64,000 nt of DNA. It comes from Sphingobacterium sp. Its GTDB lineage: Bacteria; Bacteroidota; Bacteroidia; Sphingobacteriales; Sphingobacteriaceae. Location: assembly GCA_031286695.1 (NCBI GenBank), contig JAITTY010000005.1:682001-746000 (forward strand), in the 5' to 3' direction. Of the stretch, positions 16,476 to 26,105 are shown piece by piece; positions within the stretch are counted from its first letter, which is position 1; every line of letters begins with the position of its first letter. A program made the translations under genes and the position numbers. A model generated the notes under the pieces. That model did not search any database. It had not been told where the DNA came from and was given only the letters and a program-made list of their open reading frames with translations.

Positions 16476-18158
16476 TTAGTTTTTTTGTTTAAAGGCATCC
16501 ACACCAGCCTGTAAGAATGCTTTATATTCCTCAATATTATAGTTGGCACCACTTTGAGGAACCAGCACTTTACCCGCTGGATCTACAATAACATACAGGG
16601 GCTGTGAATTGCTATCAAATGTAGCCGCTTGAAAATCACTATTTTTCTTACCGATAGTATTGATCTTTTTACCACTATATTTTGAAACAAATTGTTCATT
16701 AGGCTCCAGTTCTGTCTTGTCATCTACGAAAAGTTCAGCCATAACAAACTCTTCCTTCAGCAATTTGGCCACTGCTGGGTCGGTCCATACGTTTGCTTCC
16801 ATTTTACGGCAGTTGACACAGTTCCACCCTGTAAAATCGATGATAACCGGTTTGTTCAATTCTTTCGCAGTCGCAAGGGCCTGATCGTAGTCATAGTAAG
16901 GATCAAATCCTTTTGGTGTACCGCGTTCGTGGAAAATCTCCGCATATTTCTTGACTTTTCCATCTGAATGTGCGCTCGCACTGGCAGCCACCCCCGAAGA
17001 TAGATCAAAATCTTGTGTCGCCGATGGCGGTAAAAAAGCAGAAATTGATTTTAAAGGTGCCCCCCATAGCCCCGGTACCATATACACCACAAAAGAAAAA
17101 ACAACAATAGCCAGAATAGTTCGCGGAACAGATAGGAATTTCAGCTCGCTGTCATGGGAGAATTTAATCTTGCCAATCAAGTAAAGTCCCATTAAAGCGA
17201 AGATGGCAATCCACAGGGACAAAAACACCTCCCTATCCAACCAATTCCAATGATAAGCTAAATCGACGTTGGATAAAAATTTCAGTGCTAAAGCAAGTTC
17301 CAGAAAACCCAATACAACCTTTACACTATTCAACCAGCCACCGGATTTAGGTAAGGACTTAAGCATGGAAGGAAACATGGCAAACAATCCAAAAGGAATT
17401 GCCAGGGCAATCGAAAATCCTAGCATCCCAATTGCTGGCCCTAAGCGTTCACCTTTTGAGGCTGCCTCCACCAGCAATGTTCCTATAATTGGCCCTGTAC
17501 ATGAAAATGAGACCAACGACAAGCTAAAGGCCATAAAGAACAAGCCGACCAGACCGCCCTTATCTGATTTGGCATCCATTTTATTGACGAAAGAGCTCGG
17601 TAAGGTAATTTCAAATGCACCAAAAAACGAAGCTGCAAATCCAACCAATAACAAAAAGAAGATGAAGTTGAAAACACCATTTGTCGACAGCGCATTGAGC
17701 GCATCAGATCCAAATGCGATCGTGATAATCATTCCTAATGCAACATAAATGATAATGATAAATAAGCCGTACAACAAGGCTTTACTGATACCGCTTGCGC
17801 GGCTCCCGGCCTGTTTGGTAAAAAAACTTACTGTCAATGGCAGCATAGGAAATATACAAGGCATCAATAAAGCAGCAAAACCGCCTATCAGGCCCGCAAT
17901 AAAAATACTCCACAGCGACTTTTTTCCTTCAGGCTCGGCTTTGTGTACCTTAGCTCCCGCTTGGCCCGCCGACTTAACCGAGTCGGCTTTTACTGTAGCC
18001 GTATCCGGAGATTCTTCAAAAGACAGGGAGTCTGGACTTATTGTACCATCAGTAAATTCAACCCCCTCCAAATTGTTCGTTGTATCTGCTTTTGCAAACA
18101 TGTATGCAGGCGCAATCAGCAACAGTAAAAGGATTAATAATTTGAAATTGACTTTCAT
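16476..18158 (-). CDS. dsbD: DsbD-type thiol:disulfide reductase lacking the alpha domain
   Basis: 560 residues. Moves electrons from cytosolic thioredoxin across the inner membrane to periplasmic thiols. After a signal peptide (about 1-22) and a low-complexity linker come the eight-helix beta domain with its two redox cysteines (LLMPCIFPMLP, Cys101; VSFSCTGPIIG, Cys220) and a C-terminal thioredoxin domain with GWNCVNCRKME (CVNC, 447-450). The N-terminal immunoglobulin-like alpha domain of E. coli DsbD is missing; only a roughly 60-residue spacer stands in its place, a common Bacteroidota layout. Likely clients are periplasmic thioredoxin-like or cytochrome c maturation proteins, none of them in this window. 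Confidence 0.88.
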   Translation of the reverse strand: MKVNFKLLILLLLLIAPAYMFAKADTTNNLEGVEFTDGTISPDSLSFEESPDTATVKADSVKSAGQAGAKVHKAEPEGKKSLWSIFIAGLIGGFAALLMPCIFPMLPLTVSFFTKQAGSRASGISKALLYGLFIIIIYVALGMIITIAFGSDALNALSTNGVFNFIFFLLLVGFAASFFGAFEITLPSSFVNKMDAKSDKGGLVGLFFMAFSLSLVSFSCTGPIIGTLLVEAASKGERLGPAIGMLGFSIALAIPFGLFAMFPSMLKSLPKSGGWLNSVKVVLGFLELALALKFLSNVDLAYHWNWLDREVFLSLWIAIFALMGLYLIGKIKFSHDSELKFLSVPRTILAIVVFSFVVYMVPGLWGAPLKSISAFLPPSATQDFDLSSGVAASASAHSDGKVKKYAEIFHERGTPKGFDPYYDYDQALATAKELNKPVIIDFTGWNCVNCRKMEANVWTDPAVAKLLKEEFVMAELFVDDKTELEPNEQFVSKYSGKKINTIGKKNSDFQAATFDSNSQPLYVIVDPAGKVLVPQSGANYNIEEYKAFLQAGVDAFKQKN

Positions 18159-18257
18159 TTTTTGTTTTTCTTAGGTATAAATTGGTTTTTGAATAAATGA
18201 AACCCGAGGAGCTAGAGACTCCCCGAGTTAACTATAAACATATGAAACTAAATCTTT

Positions 18258-19325
18258 TTAAGCGCCAAATACTGGATTTGGCAGCCTACAAATCGGTTGA
18301 AAACCTGAAAAATTGACATCCGTAGAAAGATACCCCGCCTTTACTGGCTCCTCTTTCACCAAATCAGTACTTAGGTATTTTTTGTTATCATCACACAATA
18401 GAGTGACCACTACAGCCTCATCACCCAGCTCCTGCTGCAATTTAATTGCTCCGATCACATTTGCTCCCGATGAGATACCAACAGCCAGCCCCAATTGCCG
18501 CGATAGTTTTTGCGCCATGATAATAGAGTCACCGTCATTCGCACATACGACGGTATCGAGTTCATCCAAATCCACGATCGCAGGAATAAATTCATCGGAT
18601 ATGCCCTGTATACGATGTGAGCCCACTTTATGTCCTGTCGTCAACGTAGGACTTTCTGCCGGTTCCAACGGATGTACACGGACACTTGGATTTACCTTTC
18701 GCAAGGCCCGGCCCACACCCATGACGGTGCCACCTGTGCCCACTCCTGCCACAAAAGCGTCTGCAACCAGCCCTTGTTCTTCCAACTGCTTAACGATCTC
18801 GTAACCCGTGGTTTTCTCATGCGCTTCGGCATTGTACTGATTTTCGAATTGTCTCGGCAAAAAAACACCACCTTTTGCCGCAAGCTCTTCACTTAAACGG
18901 ATACTTCCCAAAAATCCACCTTCCTCTTTGCTTATCAACTGAATATCAGCTCCCATACTCCGAATAATATCGGTACGTTCCTTACTCAGCCAGTTCGGCA
19001 TAATAATCTTTACCTGATGACCGAGGGCCTTACCGATTGCTGAAAAAGCAATACCTGTGTTCCCGCTTGTCGCTTCAATGACAACATCCGTTGGACGGAT
19101 CTGACAATTCATATAGGCTTTATACAAAATATATAGCGCCATCCTATCTTTTATGCTGCCCGTTAGATTGTAGTTCTCACATTTTACGAAAATCCTTCCC
19201 GGTTTACCTTTGTAAGTATACTGTAATTCCAGCATAGGCGTATTTCCTACCAATCTCCACAGATGTTTGAATCTCTTGTCCAACGCTGGTGACAAACATG
19301 CACTTAATAATTCTTGTTCAGCCAT
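18258..19325 (-). CDS. cysteine synthase-like PLP enzyme
   Basis: 355 residues of the fold-type II beta family. PLP lysine Lys59 in [10 protein letters not shown], substrate loop TSGNTG (86-91), phosphate-binding [10 protein letters not shown]. It should make cysteine from O-acetylserine (or phosphoserine/homologues) and sulfide; which donor is used cannot be decided by eye. The last 40 residues extend beyond the usual CysK core. A good promoter (19350-19380) faces it, and a divergent Lrp/AsnC-type regulator lies across the gap, a common arrangement for amino-acid responsive control. Confidence 0.83.
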   Translation of the reverse strand: MAEQELLSACLSPALDKRFKHLWRLVGNTPMLELQYTYKGKPGRIFVKCENYNLTGSIKDRMALYILYKAYMNCQIRPTDVVIEATSGNTGIAFSAIGKALGHQVKIIMPNWLSKERTDIIRSMGADIQLISKEEGGFLGSIRLSEELAAKGGVFLPRQFENQYNAEAHEKTTGYEIVKQLEEQGLVADAFVAGVGTGGTVMGVGRALRKVNPSVRVHPLEPAESPTLTTGHKVGSHRIQGISDEFIPAIVDLDELDTVVCANDGDSIIMAQKLSRQLGLAVGISSGANVIGAIKLQQELGDEAVVVTLLCDDNKKYLSTDLVKEEPVKAGYLSTDVNFSGFQPICRLPNPVFGA

Positions 19326-19349
19326 TTCTTATAAATGATTATTCTGTTG

Positions 19350-19380
19350 CAAAATTGACTATTGACAAGATAATATTCAA
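19350..19380 (-). promoter_or_regulatory. promoter of the cysteine synthase-like gene
   Basis: Minus strand TTG (19378-19380), exactly 20 bp, then CAATTTTG (19350-19357), 7/8 match to TAnnTTTG. Predicted leader about 18 nt. Confidence 0.6.
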
Positions 19381-19485
19381 TACAACATCATAAATTCAAG
19401 AAAAATTAAATTAAAACTCACATAAGTCAATAAATAATTCAGAACAATACCGTATTTTTACAGCTGCACCGAAAATATTCAGATT

Positions 19486-19944
19486 ATGGAATTGGATGAA
19501 ATAGATGTAAAATTATTACGCCTTCTGCAACAGGATGCATCACTTAGCAATAAAGAACTATCTTTTGAGCTCAACAAATCTATAGCAGCTGTGCATGAGC
19601 GCGTTAGAAAACTTAAACGACTAGGCTATATCAAAAAAACAGTCGCAATTCTGGATCGACATAAGATCGGCATTGGACTGATCTCCTTTTCCCAGGTGTT
19701 TCTGAAAGCGCACACTTTTGAAGTGTTAAATGAATTTGAAAAAGAGGTAGCTAAATTTCCGGAGGTTATGGAATGTTATCAAATGGCAGGTTCTTATGAC
19801 TTTATGTTGCGCATTGCAACCAAAGATATGGATGCCTATCATATTTTTCTGCGGCATCGGCTGGCCGTATTGCCTCAGGTAAACACTGTTCAGACCTATT
19901 TCGTATTATCAGAGACAAAAAGCGAAACCGCTTACCCCCTTTAA
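19486..19944 (+). CDS. Lrp/AsnC-family transcriptional regulator
   Basis: 152 residues, normal for the family: N-terminal winged helix-turn-helix (LDEIDVKLLRLLQQDASLSN, then AAVHERVRKLKRLGYIKK) and a C-terminal RAM/ASNC ligand domain (MAGSYDFMLRIATKDMDAYH). Such proteins bind an amino acid and act as octamers. It is transcribed away from the cysteine synthase-like gene with 160 bp between the two starts, so that gene is the likely target and cysteine or a related amino acid the likely effector; this is inference from position only. Confidence 0.9.
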   Translation: MELDEIDVKLLRLLQQDASLSNKELSFELNKSIAAVHERVRKLKRLGYIKKTVAILDRHKIGIGLISFSQVFLKAHTFEVLNEFEKEVAKFPEVMECYQMAGSYDFMLRIATKDMDAYHIFLRHRLAVLPQVNTVQTYFVLSETKSETAYPL

Positions 19945-20049
19945 TGTCGTATGACAAACAAAACCTTCATGACTTCGCAGACACCGACAGTAATGAAAGC
20001 GAAATAAGGTTCTTTCTAGCCAATAGGATCAGACATTTTTAGAAAAAAT

Positions 20050-20096
20050 CATTGCTGTATTGACCTGAAAAAGGAATCTAGACCAATACAGCAATG
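20050..20096 (-). terminator. terminator of the PNGase F-like gene
   Basis: 13-bp perfect stem CATTGCTGTATTG (20050-20062) with CAATACAGCAATG (20084-20096), 21-nt loop, A6 run at 20043-20048 giving Us on the minus strand. The loop is larger than usual. Confidence 0.75.
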
Positions 20097-20104
20097 AACG
20101 GTGA

Positions 20105-21781
20105 TTAATCGAACAATAAGGTACCCGTCACATTCCAGCTGCTGAAACTTGTCCCTTCCGGGGCTCCCTGTGGAATCTGCACCTGCATCTTGTAATCTCC
20201 GGCTTTTAAATCACCCAAATCAATGTAGATCGGCGGCGTCACGGTACCGGGGCACCAATTGGAACGGCTTAGATCTGAAGATGACAGACCTGTAGCGAAA
20301 TTGCCTGAAGCTGGATTCGACAAGCGATACGAGCCACAATCATTCCGCCAAGGCGTGTATTTAAAGCGCAAGGAATCGTTCAGAAAAATACGGTTTTCTT
20401 TAGGGACAAACTCATCACCGTTTCCCCAGCCTCCATGTCCTGTGGTAATATAGCGTAATTGCACGTTTTTAGCGTCCTGATCCAAATGAAACGAAACAGC
20501 AAGACCTTTCTCCTTATCAAACATAGATCCGTATTCCTGGCCTCCCATTTCCATCACGTTGGTAGTGGTGAACAAAGACATGGTCTTTTTCAATGTACCC
20601 TTCGACTCAGCATCAAACCCCGGATGGATGGTTAATTCCACACTCACTTCATGTCCGTTCTTATCGTAGTTGCCAATGAAGGCACCAATATAGACTTCCT
20701 GCTCACTCAGCATACCCGCCAACTCAGATACATCCTGGCGATAAAGGACCGAATCCTGCCAAACCTTATCCTTTAACTGAAGATAGTTAAACTGCTTAAC
20801 ACCAAAAGGTGTAAAGAAGCGCATCAGTTCAACAATCGGCTCAAAAGAAGCTGTTTTCACAATCCCTTGATAGGTTTTACCATTTCCGTTTTCATACTTC
20901 GGAAGCGTGTTCATCCCGTTTTTCATACCATCCAGAAAGCTCTGCGACTTGTTGACCGGGATCACAAATACCGAACCTGTACGATCATAGGCATCGCCCT
21001 TTGATTGTTCGATCAACTGGACAAATACGTTATCACTTGTTTTAATTTTGGGGATTTTCACCTTTTTCACGATCACGGTGCCATTGGCAAACCGCAAAAT
21101 AGAATCTGATTTTGCATCATCCGAAAAACGGATCCTCTCCTTCCGGAAAACAGGTATCTGAATGAAACGATTTTTCCAAATGAGGTCCTTGTAGGAAAGT
21201 TCATCGTAAGGCTTTTCATTCCCTTTTAGCTTCAGCTGATCTGGCACTGTTTTTACTTTTTCCACTTTTGTGGCAAAGGTCCGCGTATTGCCATTGCGAA
21301 TGACTTCAAGAACCAAACCAAGATCCTGTCCCAGTTCCGTAGGCGCCCCTTTTACCCCCAGTTTATCCGTGTACCAGACTTCAATCTTATTGGAATTGAT
21401 GCTGGTTTCAACTTTCTTACACGGGTAGCCTAAGATCGTTTTGGTCTCATTGGTGGCATTAAATTTCTGTTTGGAAAGCGCAAGTGAATCTTTGGTAAGA
21501 ATCAATGATCCATCTTTAAGTTTAGCTATTTTAAGCAAGGTATTGACGCCAGAACGCTCCACGACAACCCGTTCATAGGGAGGAGCCAGCTGTCCTTTCA
21601 TCTCTTTCTCTGAACTAACAAAAGTCTCCTTCTCATTGGCATATACGAGAATAGCGTTTTGATTGGCAGGTGTATTCCCATTGAAACTTTGACTATATTG
21701 AATGACATAGCCCGGCAGCTTTTGTGCCTGTGAAGCCAATGACATACATAAAATAGCGGCAAAAAGGATACTTTTCTTCAT
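20105..21781 (-). CDS. PNGase F-like secreted protein with GLPGLI-like N-terminal part
   Basis: 558 residues with a signal peptide (MKKSILFAAILCMSLASQAQ). Residues about 21-190 read like the GLPGLI family (ILGYPCKKVE, KIEVWYTDKLG, GLVLEVIRNG). The C-terminal half has the features of the PNGase F C-terminal jelly roll: TTGHGGWGNGDEF, WRNDCGSYRL, SRSNWCPGTVTPPIYIDLG. PNGase F cleaves N-glycans from glycoprotein asparagine. The protein is about 200 residues longer than the Elizabethkingia enzyme because of the N-terminal part. I could not map the catalytic acids with certainty, so activity is inferred. It stands alone between two strong terminators. Confidence 0.75.
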   Translation of the reverse strand: MKKSILFAAILCMSLASQAQKLPGYVIQYSQSFNGNTPANQNAILVYANEKETFVSSEKEMKGQLAPPYERVVVERSGVNTLLKIAKLKDGSLILTKDSLALSKQKFNATNETKTILGYPCKKVETSINSNKIEVWYTDKLGVKGAPTELGQDLGLVLEVIRNGNTRTFATKVEKVKTVPDQLKLKGNEKPYDELSYKDLIWKNRFIQIPVFRKERIRFSDDAKSDSILRFANGTVIVKKVKIPKIKTSDNVFVQLIEQSKGDAYDRTGSVFVIPVNKSQSFLDGMKNGMNTLPKYENGNGKTYQGIVKTASFEPIVELMRFFTPFGVKQFNYLQLKDKVWQDSVLYRQDVSELAGMLSEQEVYIGAFIGNYDKNGHEVSVELTIHPGFDAESKGTLKKTMSLFTTTNVMEMGGQEYGSMFDKEKGLAVSFHLDQDAKNVQLRYITTGHGGWGNGDEFVPKENRIFLNDSLRFKYTPWRNDCGSYRLSNPASGNFATGLSSSDLSRSNWCPGTVTPPIYIDLGDLKAGDYKMQVQIPQGAPEGTSFSSWNVTGTLLFD

Positions 21782-21810
21782 ATCATCTGTATTGGTTTAG
21801 ATGCAAAAAT

Positions 21811-21844
21811 AAGAAAGGCTTTAGGAATTCCTAAAGCCTTTCTT
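21811..21844 (-). terminator. terminator of the engB-ubiA operon
   Basis: 15-bp perfect stem (21811-21825 with 21830-21844), 4-nt loop AATT, followed on the minus strand by a T-rich stretch. It lies 30 bp upstream of the PNGase-like start codon, so the next promoter must lie within or just after it. Confidence 0.8.
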
Positions 21845-21861
21845 ATTTTATGCTAAAACGT

Positions 21862-22716
21862 TTATTTAATTAGCCAGATATCCAGTAGATAAAACAGAGC
21901 AAAGATAACCGAAGCATAGCCATTAGTCGTCATAAAGTCGCGGTTGACGCGGCTTAAATCTGTTGAAGAAAACAGGGTATGCTGATAGATCAGCAGCGCA
22001 CCGTAAAAAACTACACCTAAATAATAAATCCAGCCTACTGGCATCAAAAACGCTGGTATCAAGATAAATATAAAGGAAAACACATGCAAGCATTCCGAAA
22101 CACGCATCGCCCCTTTCGTTCCTAACCACACCGGTATAGAATTCAGATGGTTGGCGCGGTCAAATGCTTCATCCTGCAAAGCATAAATAATATCGAATCC
22201 ACTCACCCAGGTCAATACCGCAAAGCCATATAACACCGGTACAGTAGCAAATTGCCCTGTGATAACCATATAGGCCCCTATTGGAGCCAATCCGAGTCCA
22301 GCCCCCAGCACAAGGTGGCATAATGGCGTGATGCGCTTCGTATAAGAATAAAAAAGCACAACAAAAAGCGCGACCGGCGAAAGCATAAAGCAAAGGGAAT
22401 TGATAAAATATGTCGCACCTACGAAGATCAGACAGTTTACGATCGTAAAAACTAACGCGTTTTTAGCAGAAATTTTTCCAGCTGGAATATCACGCATTGC
22501 CGTTCTTGGATTAATGGCATCAATATCTCGATCCAGATAGCGGTTGAATGCCATAGCTGCATTACGGGCCGTTACCATGCATACGAGCATCAGGCCTAAT
22601 AATTTCCACGAAAATTCATATGTTGTTGTATGCAGTGCCAGAAAAAAACCGATAAAGGCAAATGGCAACGCAAATACACTGTGGGCAAATAAAACTAAGG
22701 ATAAGTATTTTTTCAT
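21862..22716 (-). CDS. ubiA: UbiA-family polyprenyltransferase
   Basis: 284 residues, about eight or nine membrane helices. Both metal-diphosphate motifs are present: NRYLDRDID (Asn58 to Asp66) and YALQDEAFDRANHL. The enzyme prenylates an aromatic acid in quinone synthesis. As Bacteroidota use menaquinone, it may be an UbiA-like prenyltransferase of the futalosine route (MqnP) rather than a true ubiquinone enzyme; MenA proteins differ in their motif spacing. It follows engB by 18 bp on one transcript. Confidence 0.82.
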   Translation of the reverse strand: MKKYLSLVLFAHSVFALPFAFIGFFLALHTTTYEFSWKLLGLMLVCMVTARNAAMAFNRYLDRDIDAINPRTAMRDIPAGKISAKNALVFTIVNCLIFVGATYFINSLCFMLSPVALFVVLFYSYTKRITPLCHLVLGAGLGLAPIGAYMVITGQFATVPVLYGFAVLTWVSGFDIIYALQDEAFDRANHLNSIPVWLGTKGAMRVSECLHVFSFIFILIPAFLMPVGWIYYLGVVFYGALLIYQHTLFSSTDLSRVNRDFMTTNGYASVIFALFYLLDIWLIK

Positions 22717-22734
22717 CTGAACTTAAAATCTAGG

Positions 22735-23364
22735 CTAAAACTGCTCGTTTCCATCAAGTTCAGGGCGGACAAATCGGCCATTAACTTCATCGATAGCCTC
22801 GAGAATAGGTTCATGCCCCATTTTCTTTTCTGCCGAAGTCAGGAAAATCGGCGGAACTTCCTCAAACCATTGCAGCAATGATTTTTTAAACTTAGCAATA
22901 TTCGCATCGGATTTGACAGCCGACTGCTTATCGGCCTTTGTAAACACGAGCATAAATGGCAAACCGCACTCTCCCAACCAATAGCAGAAGTCCAAATCGA
23001 TCTTTTGTGGTTCATGACGGCTATCTACCAATACAAAAACGCATTGCAGATTATCCCGATGGGTAAGATACCGACGGATAAATTTTTCCCATTCATTGCG
23101 GCTAGTTTTAGAGGCTTTAGCAAAACCATAACCGGGCAAATCCACCAAATACCATGTATCGTCGATGATAAAATGGTTGATCAACTGTGTCTTACCAGGC
23201 TTTTGAGAGGTCTTGGCAAGTCCTTTCTTGTTGGTCATTGCATTAATCAACGATGATTTACCGACATTTGAACGCCCGATAAAGGCGTATTCCGGCAAAT
23301 TGGGTGCTGGTAATTTGTCAACTCTCGTGTTACTGCACACGAATTCGGCTTTTTTCACTTCCAT
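22735..23364 (-). CDS. engB: ribosome biogenesis GTPase EngB (YihA/YsxC)
   Basis: 209 residues. Small essential GTPase for late 50S assembly. Walker A GRSNVGKSSLI, G3 DLPGYG, G4 TKAD and G5 SAEK are all visible. I choose the ATG at 23364: the alternative five codons upstream (23379) would be read through the -7 box at 23369-23376, that is before the transcription start. The mRNA then begins at or within a base or two of the ATG, so it is probably leaderless. Confidence 0.93.
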   Translation of the reverse strand: MEVKKAEFVCSNTRVDKLPAPNLPEYAFIGRSNVGKSSLINAMTNKKGLAKTSQKPGKTQLINHFIIDDTWYLVDLPGYGFAKASKTSRNEWEKFIRRYLTHRDNLQCVFVLVDSRHEPQKIDLDFCYWLGECGLPFMLVFTKADKQSAVKSDANIAKFKKSLLQWFEEVPPIFLTSAEKKMGHEPILEAIDEVNGRFVRPELDGNEQF

Positions 23365-23368
23365 GGAA

Positions 23369-23399
23369 CAAAGGTACATTAAATGAATCCCTTTGACAA
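23369..23399 (-). promoter_or_regulatory. promoter of engB-ubiA
   Basis: Minus strand TTG (23397-23399), exactly 20 bp, then TACCTTTG (23369-23376), a perfect TAnnTTTG. Only 4 bp separate the box from the engB ATG. Confidence 0.75.
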
Positions 23400-23741
23400 G
23401 GTTTCTGCGGCTTCTATTCCAGAAAAAGCATCACATCCAATTTTATAGCATAGACAGGAAAATGTCCTCAATTATTTTTAACTTTCATTTTCATAGCCTA
23501 TTACATTTATTGAATGAAAAAATTGGCTATAAAAAGGGAATAAATAGAAGATCATTAACCAAATAGAGAAAATCATTGAACGCTTCAAATTGAATAAGAG
23601 AATTCACTAATAAAATCGATCGAATTGCTGTAACAATCCGTTCGTATTTCATACTAATACTAAAAAAACAGTCATTTTTTGAGGAGAGCAACGCCTAATG
23701 CGGCACACTCAAAGAATAATTTAATTAAACCTTAAAAACAG
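23400..23741. other. AT-rich divergent intergenic region, no gene seen
   Basis: 342 bp between engB and the ABC operon. I find no ORF or RNA gene. A weak inverted pair (ATAGCC near 23493-23498 and GGCTAT near 23525-23530) is the only structure noted, and no clear -7 box precedes the ABC gene. Confidence 0.4.
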
Positions 23742-24677
23742 ATGTTACTCGAAATCAATCATGTCACCAAGGATTACGCCAATCACCGTGCATTGGACGA
23801 TGTTTCCATTCAGATTCCAAAAGGAAAGATTTTTGGCCTATTGGGACCAAACGGAGCTGGTAAAACATCCCTAATCCGAATTATCAACCAAATTACGGCG
23901 CCAGATTCCGGTGAAATCTTGTTTAATGGCGAAACTTTGGGGCCACAGCATATTTCACAGATTGGCTATTTACCCGAGGAACGGGGCTTATATAAGAAAA
24001 TGAAAATTGGTGACCAGATGCTCTATCTCGCCCAGCTTAAAGGACTTTCCAAGAAAGAAGCTCTGCTGCGCATCCACGATTGGTGCGAACGCCTCGATAT
24101 TTTATCCTGGTGGGACAAGAAAATAGAAGATCTCAGTAAAGGGATGCAACAGAAAGTACAGTTTGTGGCTACAGTCATTCACCAGCCACAGTTAATTATC
24201 CTGGATGAACCTTTTTCTGGATTCGACCCCGTCAATGCCAATATCATCAAAGAACAAATTCTCCGATTGAACCATGAAGGTGCAACGATTATCTTTTCTA
24301 CCCATCGCATGGAGACTGTTGAAGAACTTTGCGACAACATCGCACTCATCAACCGATCAAAAAAAATATTAGATGGTTCGGTAAAAGCAATTAAAAAGGA
24401 ATACCGCAATCAGACCTATAAGTTGGAATATATCGCTAACGAAGATAATTTTCTTCTCTCTGAAGACACCCTGTTTAAGGTATTGGAGTCAACTAAGTCG
24501 GAAAACACATACATCACTACAATTCAGCTAAATAACAATGTTTATATCAATGATGTATTAATACATTTCCTACCGAAAATACAGCTCAATCAATTGATCG
24601 AGATCGTTCCTTCCATGTCAGATATCTTCATTCAGAAAGTTACTCAAGTCTCACCTCTATCTCAAAACCATGCATAA
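23742..24677 (+). CDS. ABC exporter ATP-binding protein (NatA-like)
   Basis: 311 residues. Walker A GPNGAGKT (35-42), signature LSKGMQQKVQF (about 133), Walker B LIILDEPFSGFDP and H-loop STHRM give a complete ATPase of the DRA/NatA class; the last 80 residues are the extra C-terminal region typical of ABC-2 type partners. It overlaps the permease gene by 8 bp and must work with it. Substrate unknown; homologous pairs export Na+ or small antibiotics. Confidence 0.9.
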   Translation: MLLEINHVTKDYANHRALDDVSIQIPKGKIFGLLGPNGAGKTSLIRIINQITAPDSGEILFNGETLGPQHISQIGYLPEERGLYKKMKIGDQMLYLAQLKGLSKKEALLRIHDWCERLDILSWWDKKIEDLSKGMQQKVQFVATVIHQPQLIILDEPFSGFDPVNANIIKEQILRLNHEGATIIFSTHRMETVEELCDNIALINRSKKILDGSVKAIKKEYRNQTYKLEYIANEDNFLLSEDTLFKVLESTKSENTYITTIQLNNNVYINDVLIHFLPKIQLNQLIEIVPSMSDIFIQKVTQVSPLSQNHA

Positions 24678-25995
24678 AATATTACTTATCATTCAAAGGG
24701 AGTACCTGTCCCGGGTCAAGAAAAAATCTTTTATTGTCATGACCTTTGCTGTGCCCCTATTCTTTTTTGCGCTGTATGCTGGCATGTTTTACCTGACTAA
24801 GAAAAGCTTTAAGGACGCCCACACCGAGGTATTTGTTATCGATAATCAGGGGGACTTTGCCGGAAAACTCCAAAGCAATAAAAATGTAAGCTACACCGTA
24901 AGCAAATTAGACCTGCAGGCGCAGAAAGCCAAGCTCAGCCAAAGCGAAGGAAAACAGTCGATTCTGTACATCCCCAAAGATATACTCTCCGCCCAAAAAG
25001 CCGAACTCATTACCAGTGGAAAAACAAGTTTTGTCATCCAGGAGATCATCAGCGGACAGCTAGAGGAAATCATCCGTGAAAAGGAATATAAATCCAAGGG
25101 AATCGACCTTCAGATCATCCAGTCCATTAAACCCAAAGTCACCATCGATGCCAAGGAAATAACAGCAGACGGGGAAGAAAAAAACAGCAATACAGCCATC
25201 GCAATGGGTCTAGGTGTTGCTCTTGCGATCTTGGTATACCTCTCGCTATTCCTCTATGGAGCGCAGGTAATGCGTGGCATTATAGAAGAAAAAAGCAATC
25301 GGATCATCGAAGTTATCATCTCCTCGGTCAAACCCTTTCAGCTTATGATGGGTAAAATTGTGGGAATTGGCATGGTCGGGCTCACGCAATTTGTCATGTG
25401 GCTGATACTTACGGGCGGCCTCTTTATCACAGCGACGATATTGTTTGTCAACCCCCAAGATATGCAGGAGGTTGCCGCAAGCCAGCCCGGGGCAGCCAAT
25501 ATGAGTACCGTATCGAAAACAGTCGCTCAGAACGATTCGGCTTCTATTCTTTCTTCGATACAGAGCTTTAACTTCACAGAAGTCATCATCTTCTTCTTTC
25601 TATTTTTTATCGCCGGATACCTGCTTTATAGCGCGATTTTCGCTGCGGCGGGTTCAGCCGTCGACAATGAGACAGAGGCCAATCAATTTTCAATGCCCAT
25701 TACGATGCCTTTGCTCTTGACCTATATCCTTTCTTTCGGGGTCATTATCAATGACCCGAATGGTCCGATTGCGACATGGCTGAGCTTTATTCCGTTCACC
25801 TCGCCTATTGCGATGCTGGTCAGGATACCTTTTGGGGTACCGTTATGGCAGATATTGACGTCCTTAACCTTACTTATATTGACCTTCCTATTGATCACTT
25901 GGGTCGCAGCACGCATCTACCGTGTCGGTATCCTGATCTACGGAAAAAAAGCAAGTCTGAAAGAAATTATCAAATGGTTTAACTACAAAGGTTGA
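24670..25995 (+). CDS. ABC-2 type permease (NatB-like)
   Basis: 441 residues. One N-terminal membrane helix (about 18-40), a large extracytoplasmic domain (about 45-165) and five or six C-terminal helices (VALAILVYLSLFLYGAQVMRG onward, the YxxQxMRxIxEEKxxR stretch after the second helix being typical of NatB/ABC-2 permeases). The start ATG at 24670 overlaps the ATPase stop, so the two are translationally coupled and form one exporter. Confidence 0.88.
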   Translation: MHKILLIIQREYLSRVKKKSFIVMTFAVPLFFFALYAGMFYLTKKSFKDAHTEVFVIDNQGDFAGKLQSNKNVSYTVSKLDLQAQKAKLSQSEGKQSILYIPKDILSAQKAELITSGKTSFVIQEIISGQLEEIIREKEYKSKGIDLQIIQSIKPKVTIDAKEITADGEEKNSNTAIAMGLGVALAILVYLSLFLYGAQVMRGIIEEKSNRIIEVIISSVKPFQLMMGKIVGIGMVGLTQFVMWLILTGGLFITATILFVNPQDMQEVAASQPGAANMSTVSKTVAQNDSASILSSIQSFNFTEVIIFFFLFFIAGYLLYSAIFAAAGSAVDNETEANQFSMPITMPLLLTYILSFGVIINDPNGPIATWLSFIPFTSPIAMLVRIPFGVPLWQILTSLTLLILTFLLITWVAARIYRVGILIYGKKASLKEIIKWFNYKG

Positions 25996-26008
25996 GTCGA
26001 TCAAAAAA

Positions 26009-26040
26009 GCCTGAACTGCGAGCAGTTCAGGCTTTTTTTT
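26009..26040 (+). terminator. terminator of the ABC operon, bidirectional
   Basis: Perfect 10-bp stem GCCTGAACTG (26009-26018) with CAGTTCAGGC (26023-26032), T8 at 26033-26040 and an A6 run before it, so it can also end the minus-strand DUF962 gene. Confidence 0.9.
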
Positions 26041-26105
26041 GGTACATATATTACGTGTCGGAAGATCTCGTCCTACACAGGCCGCTGACCATCAATACGG
26101 CACAG

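Noticed and set aside
17269..17748. 159-codon plus-strand frame opposite the DsbD-like gene
   Set aside because: Antisense to conserved membrane helices; no start signal and no family.
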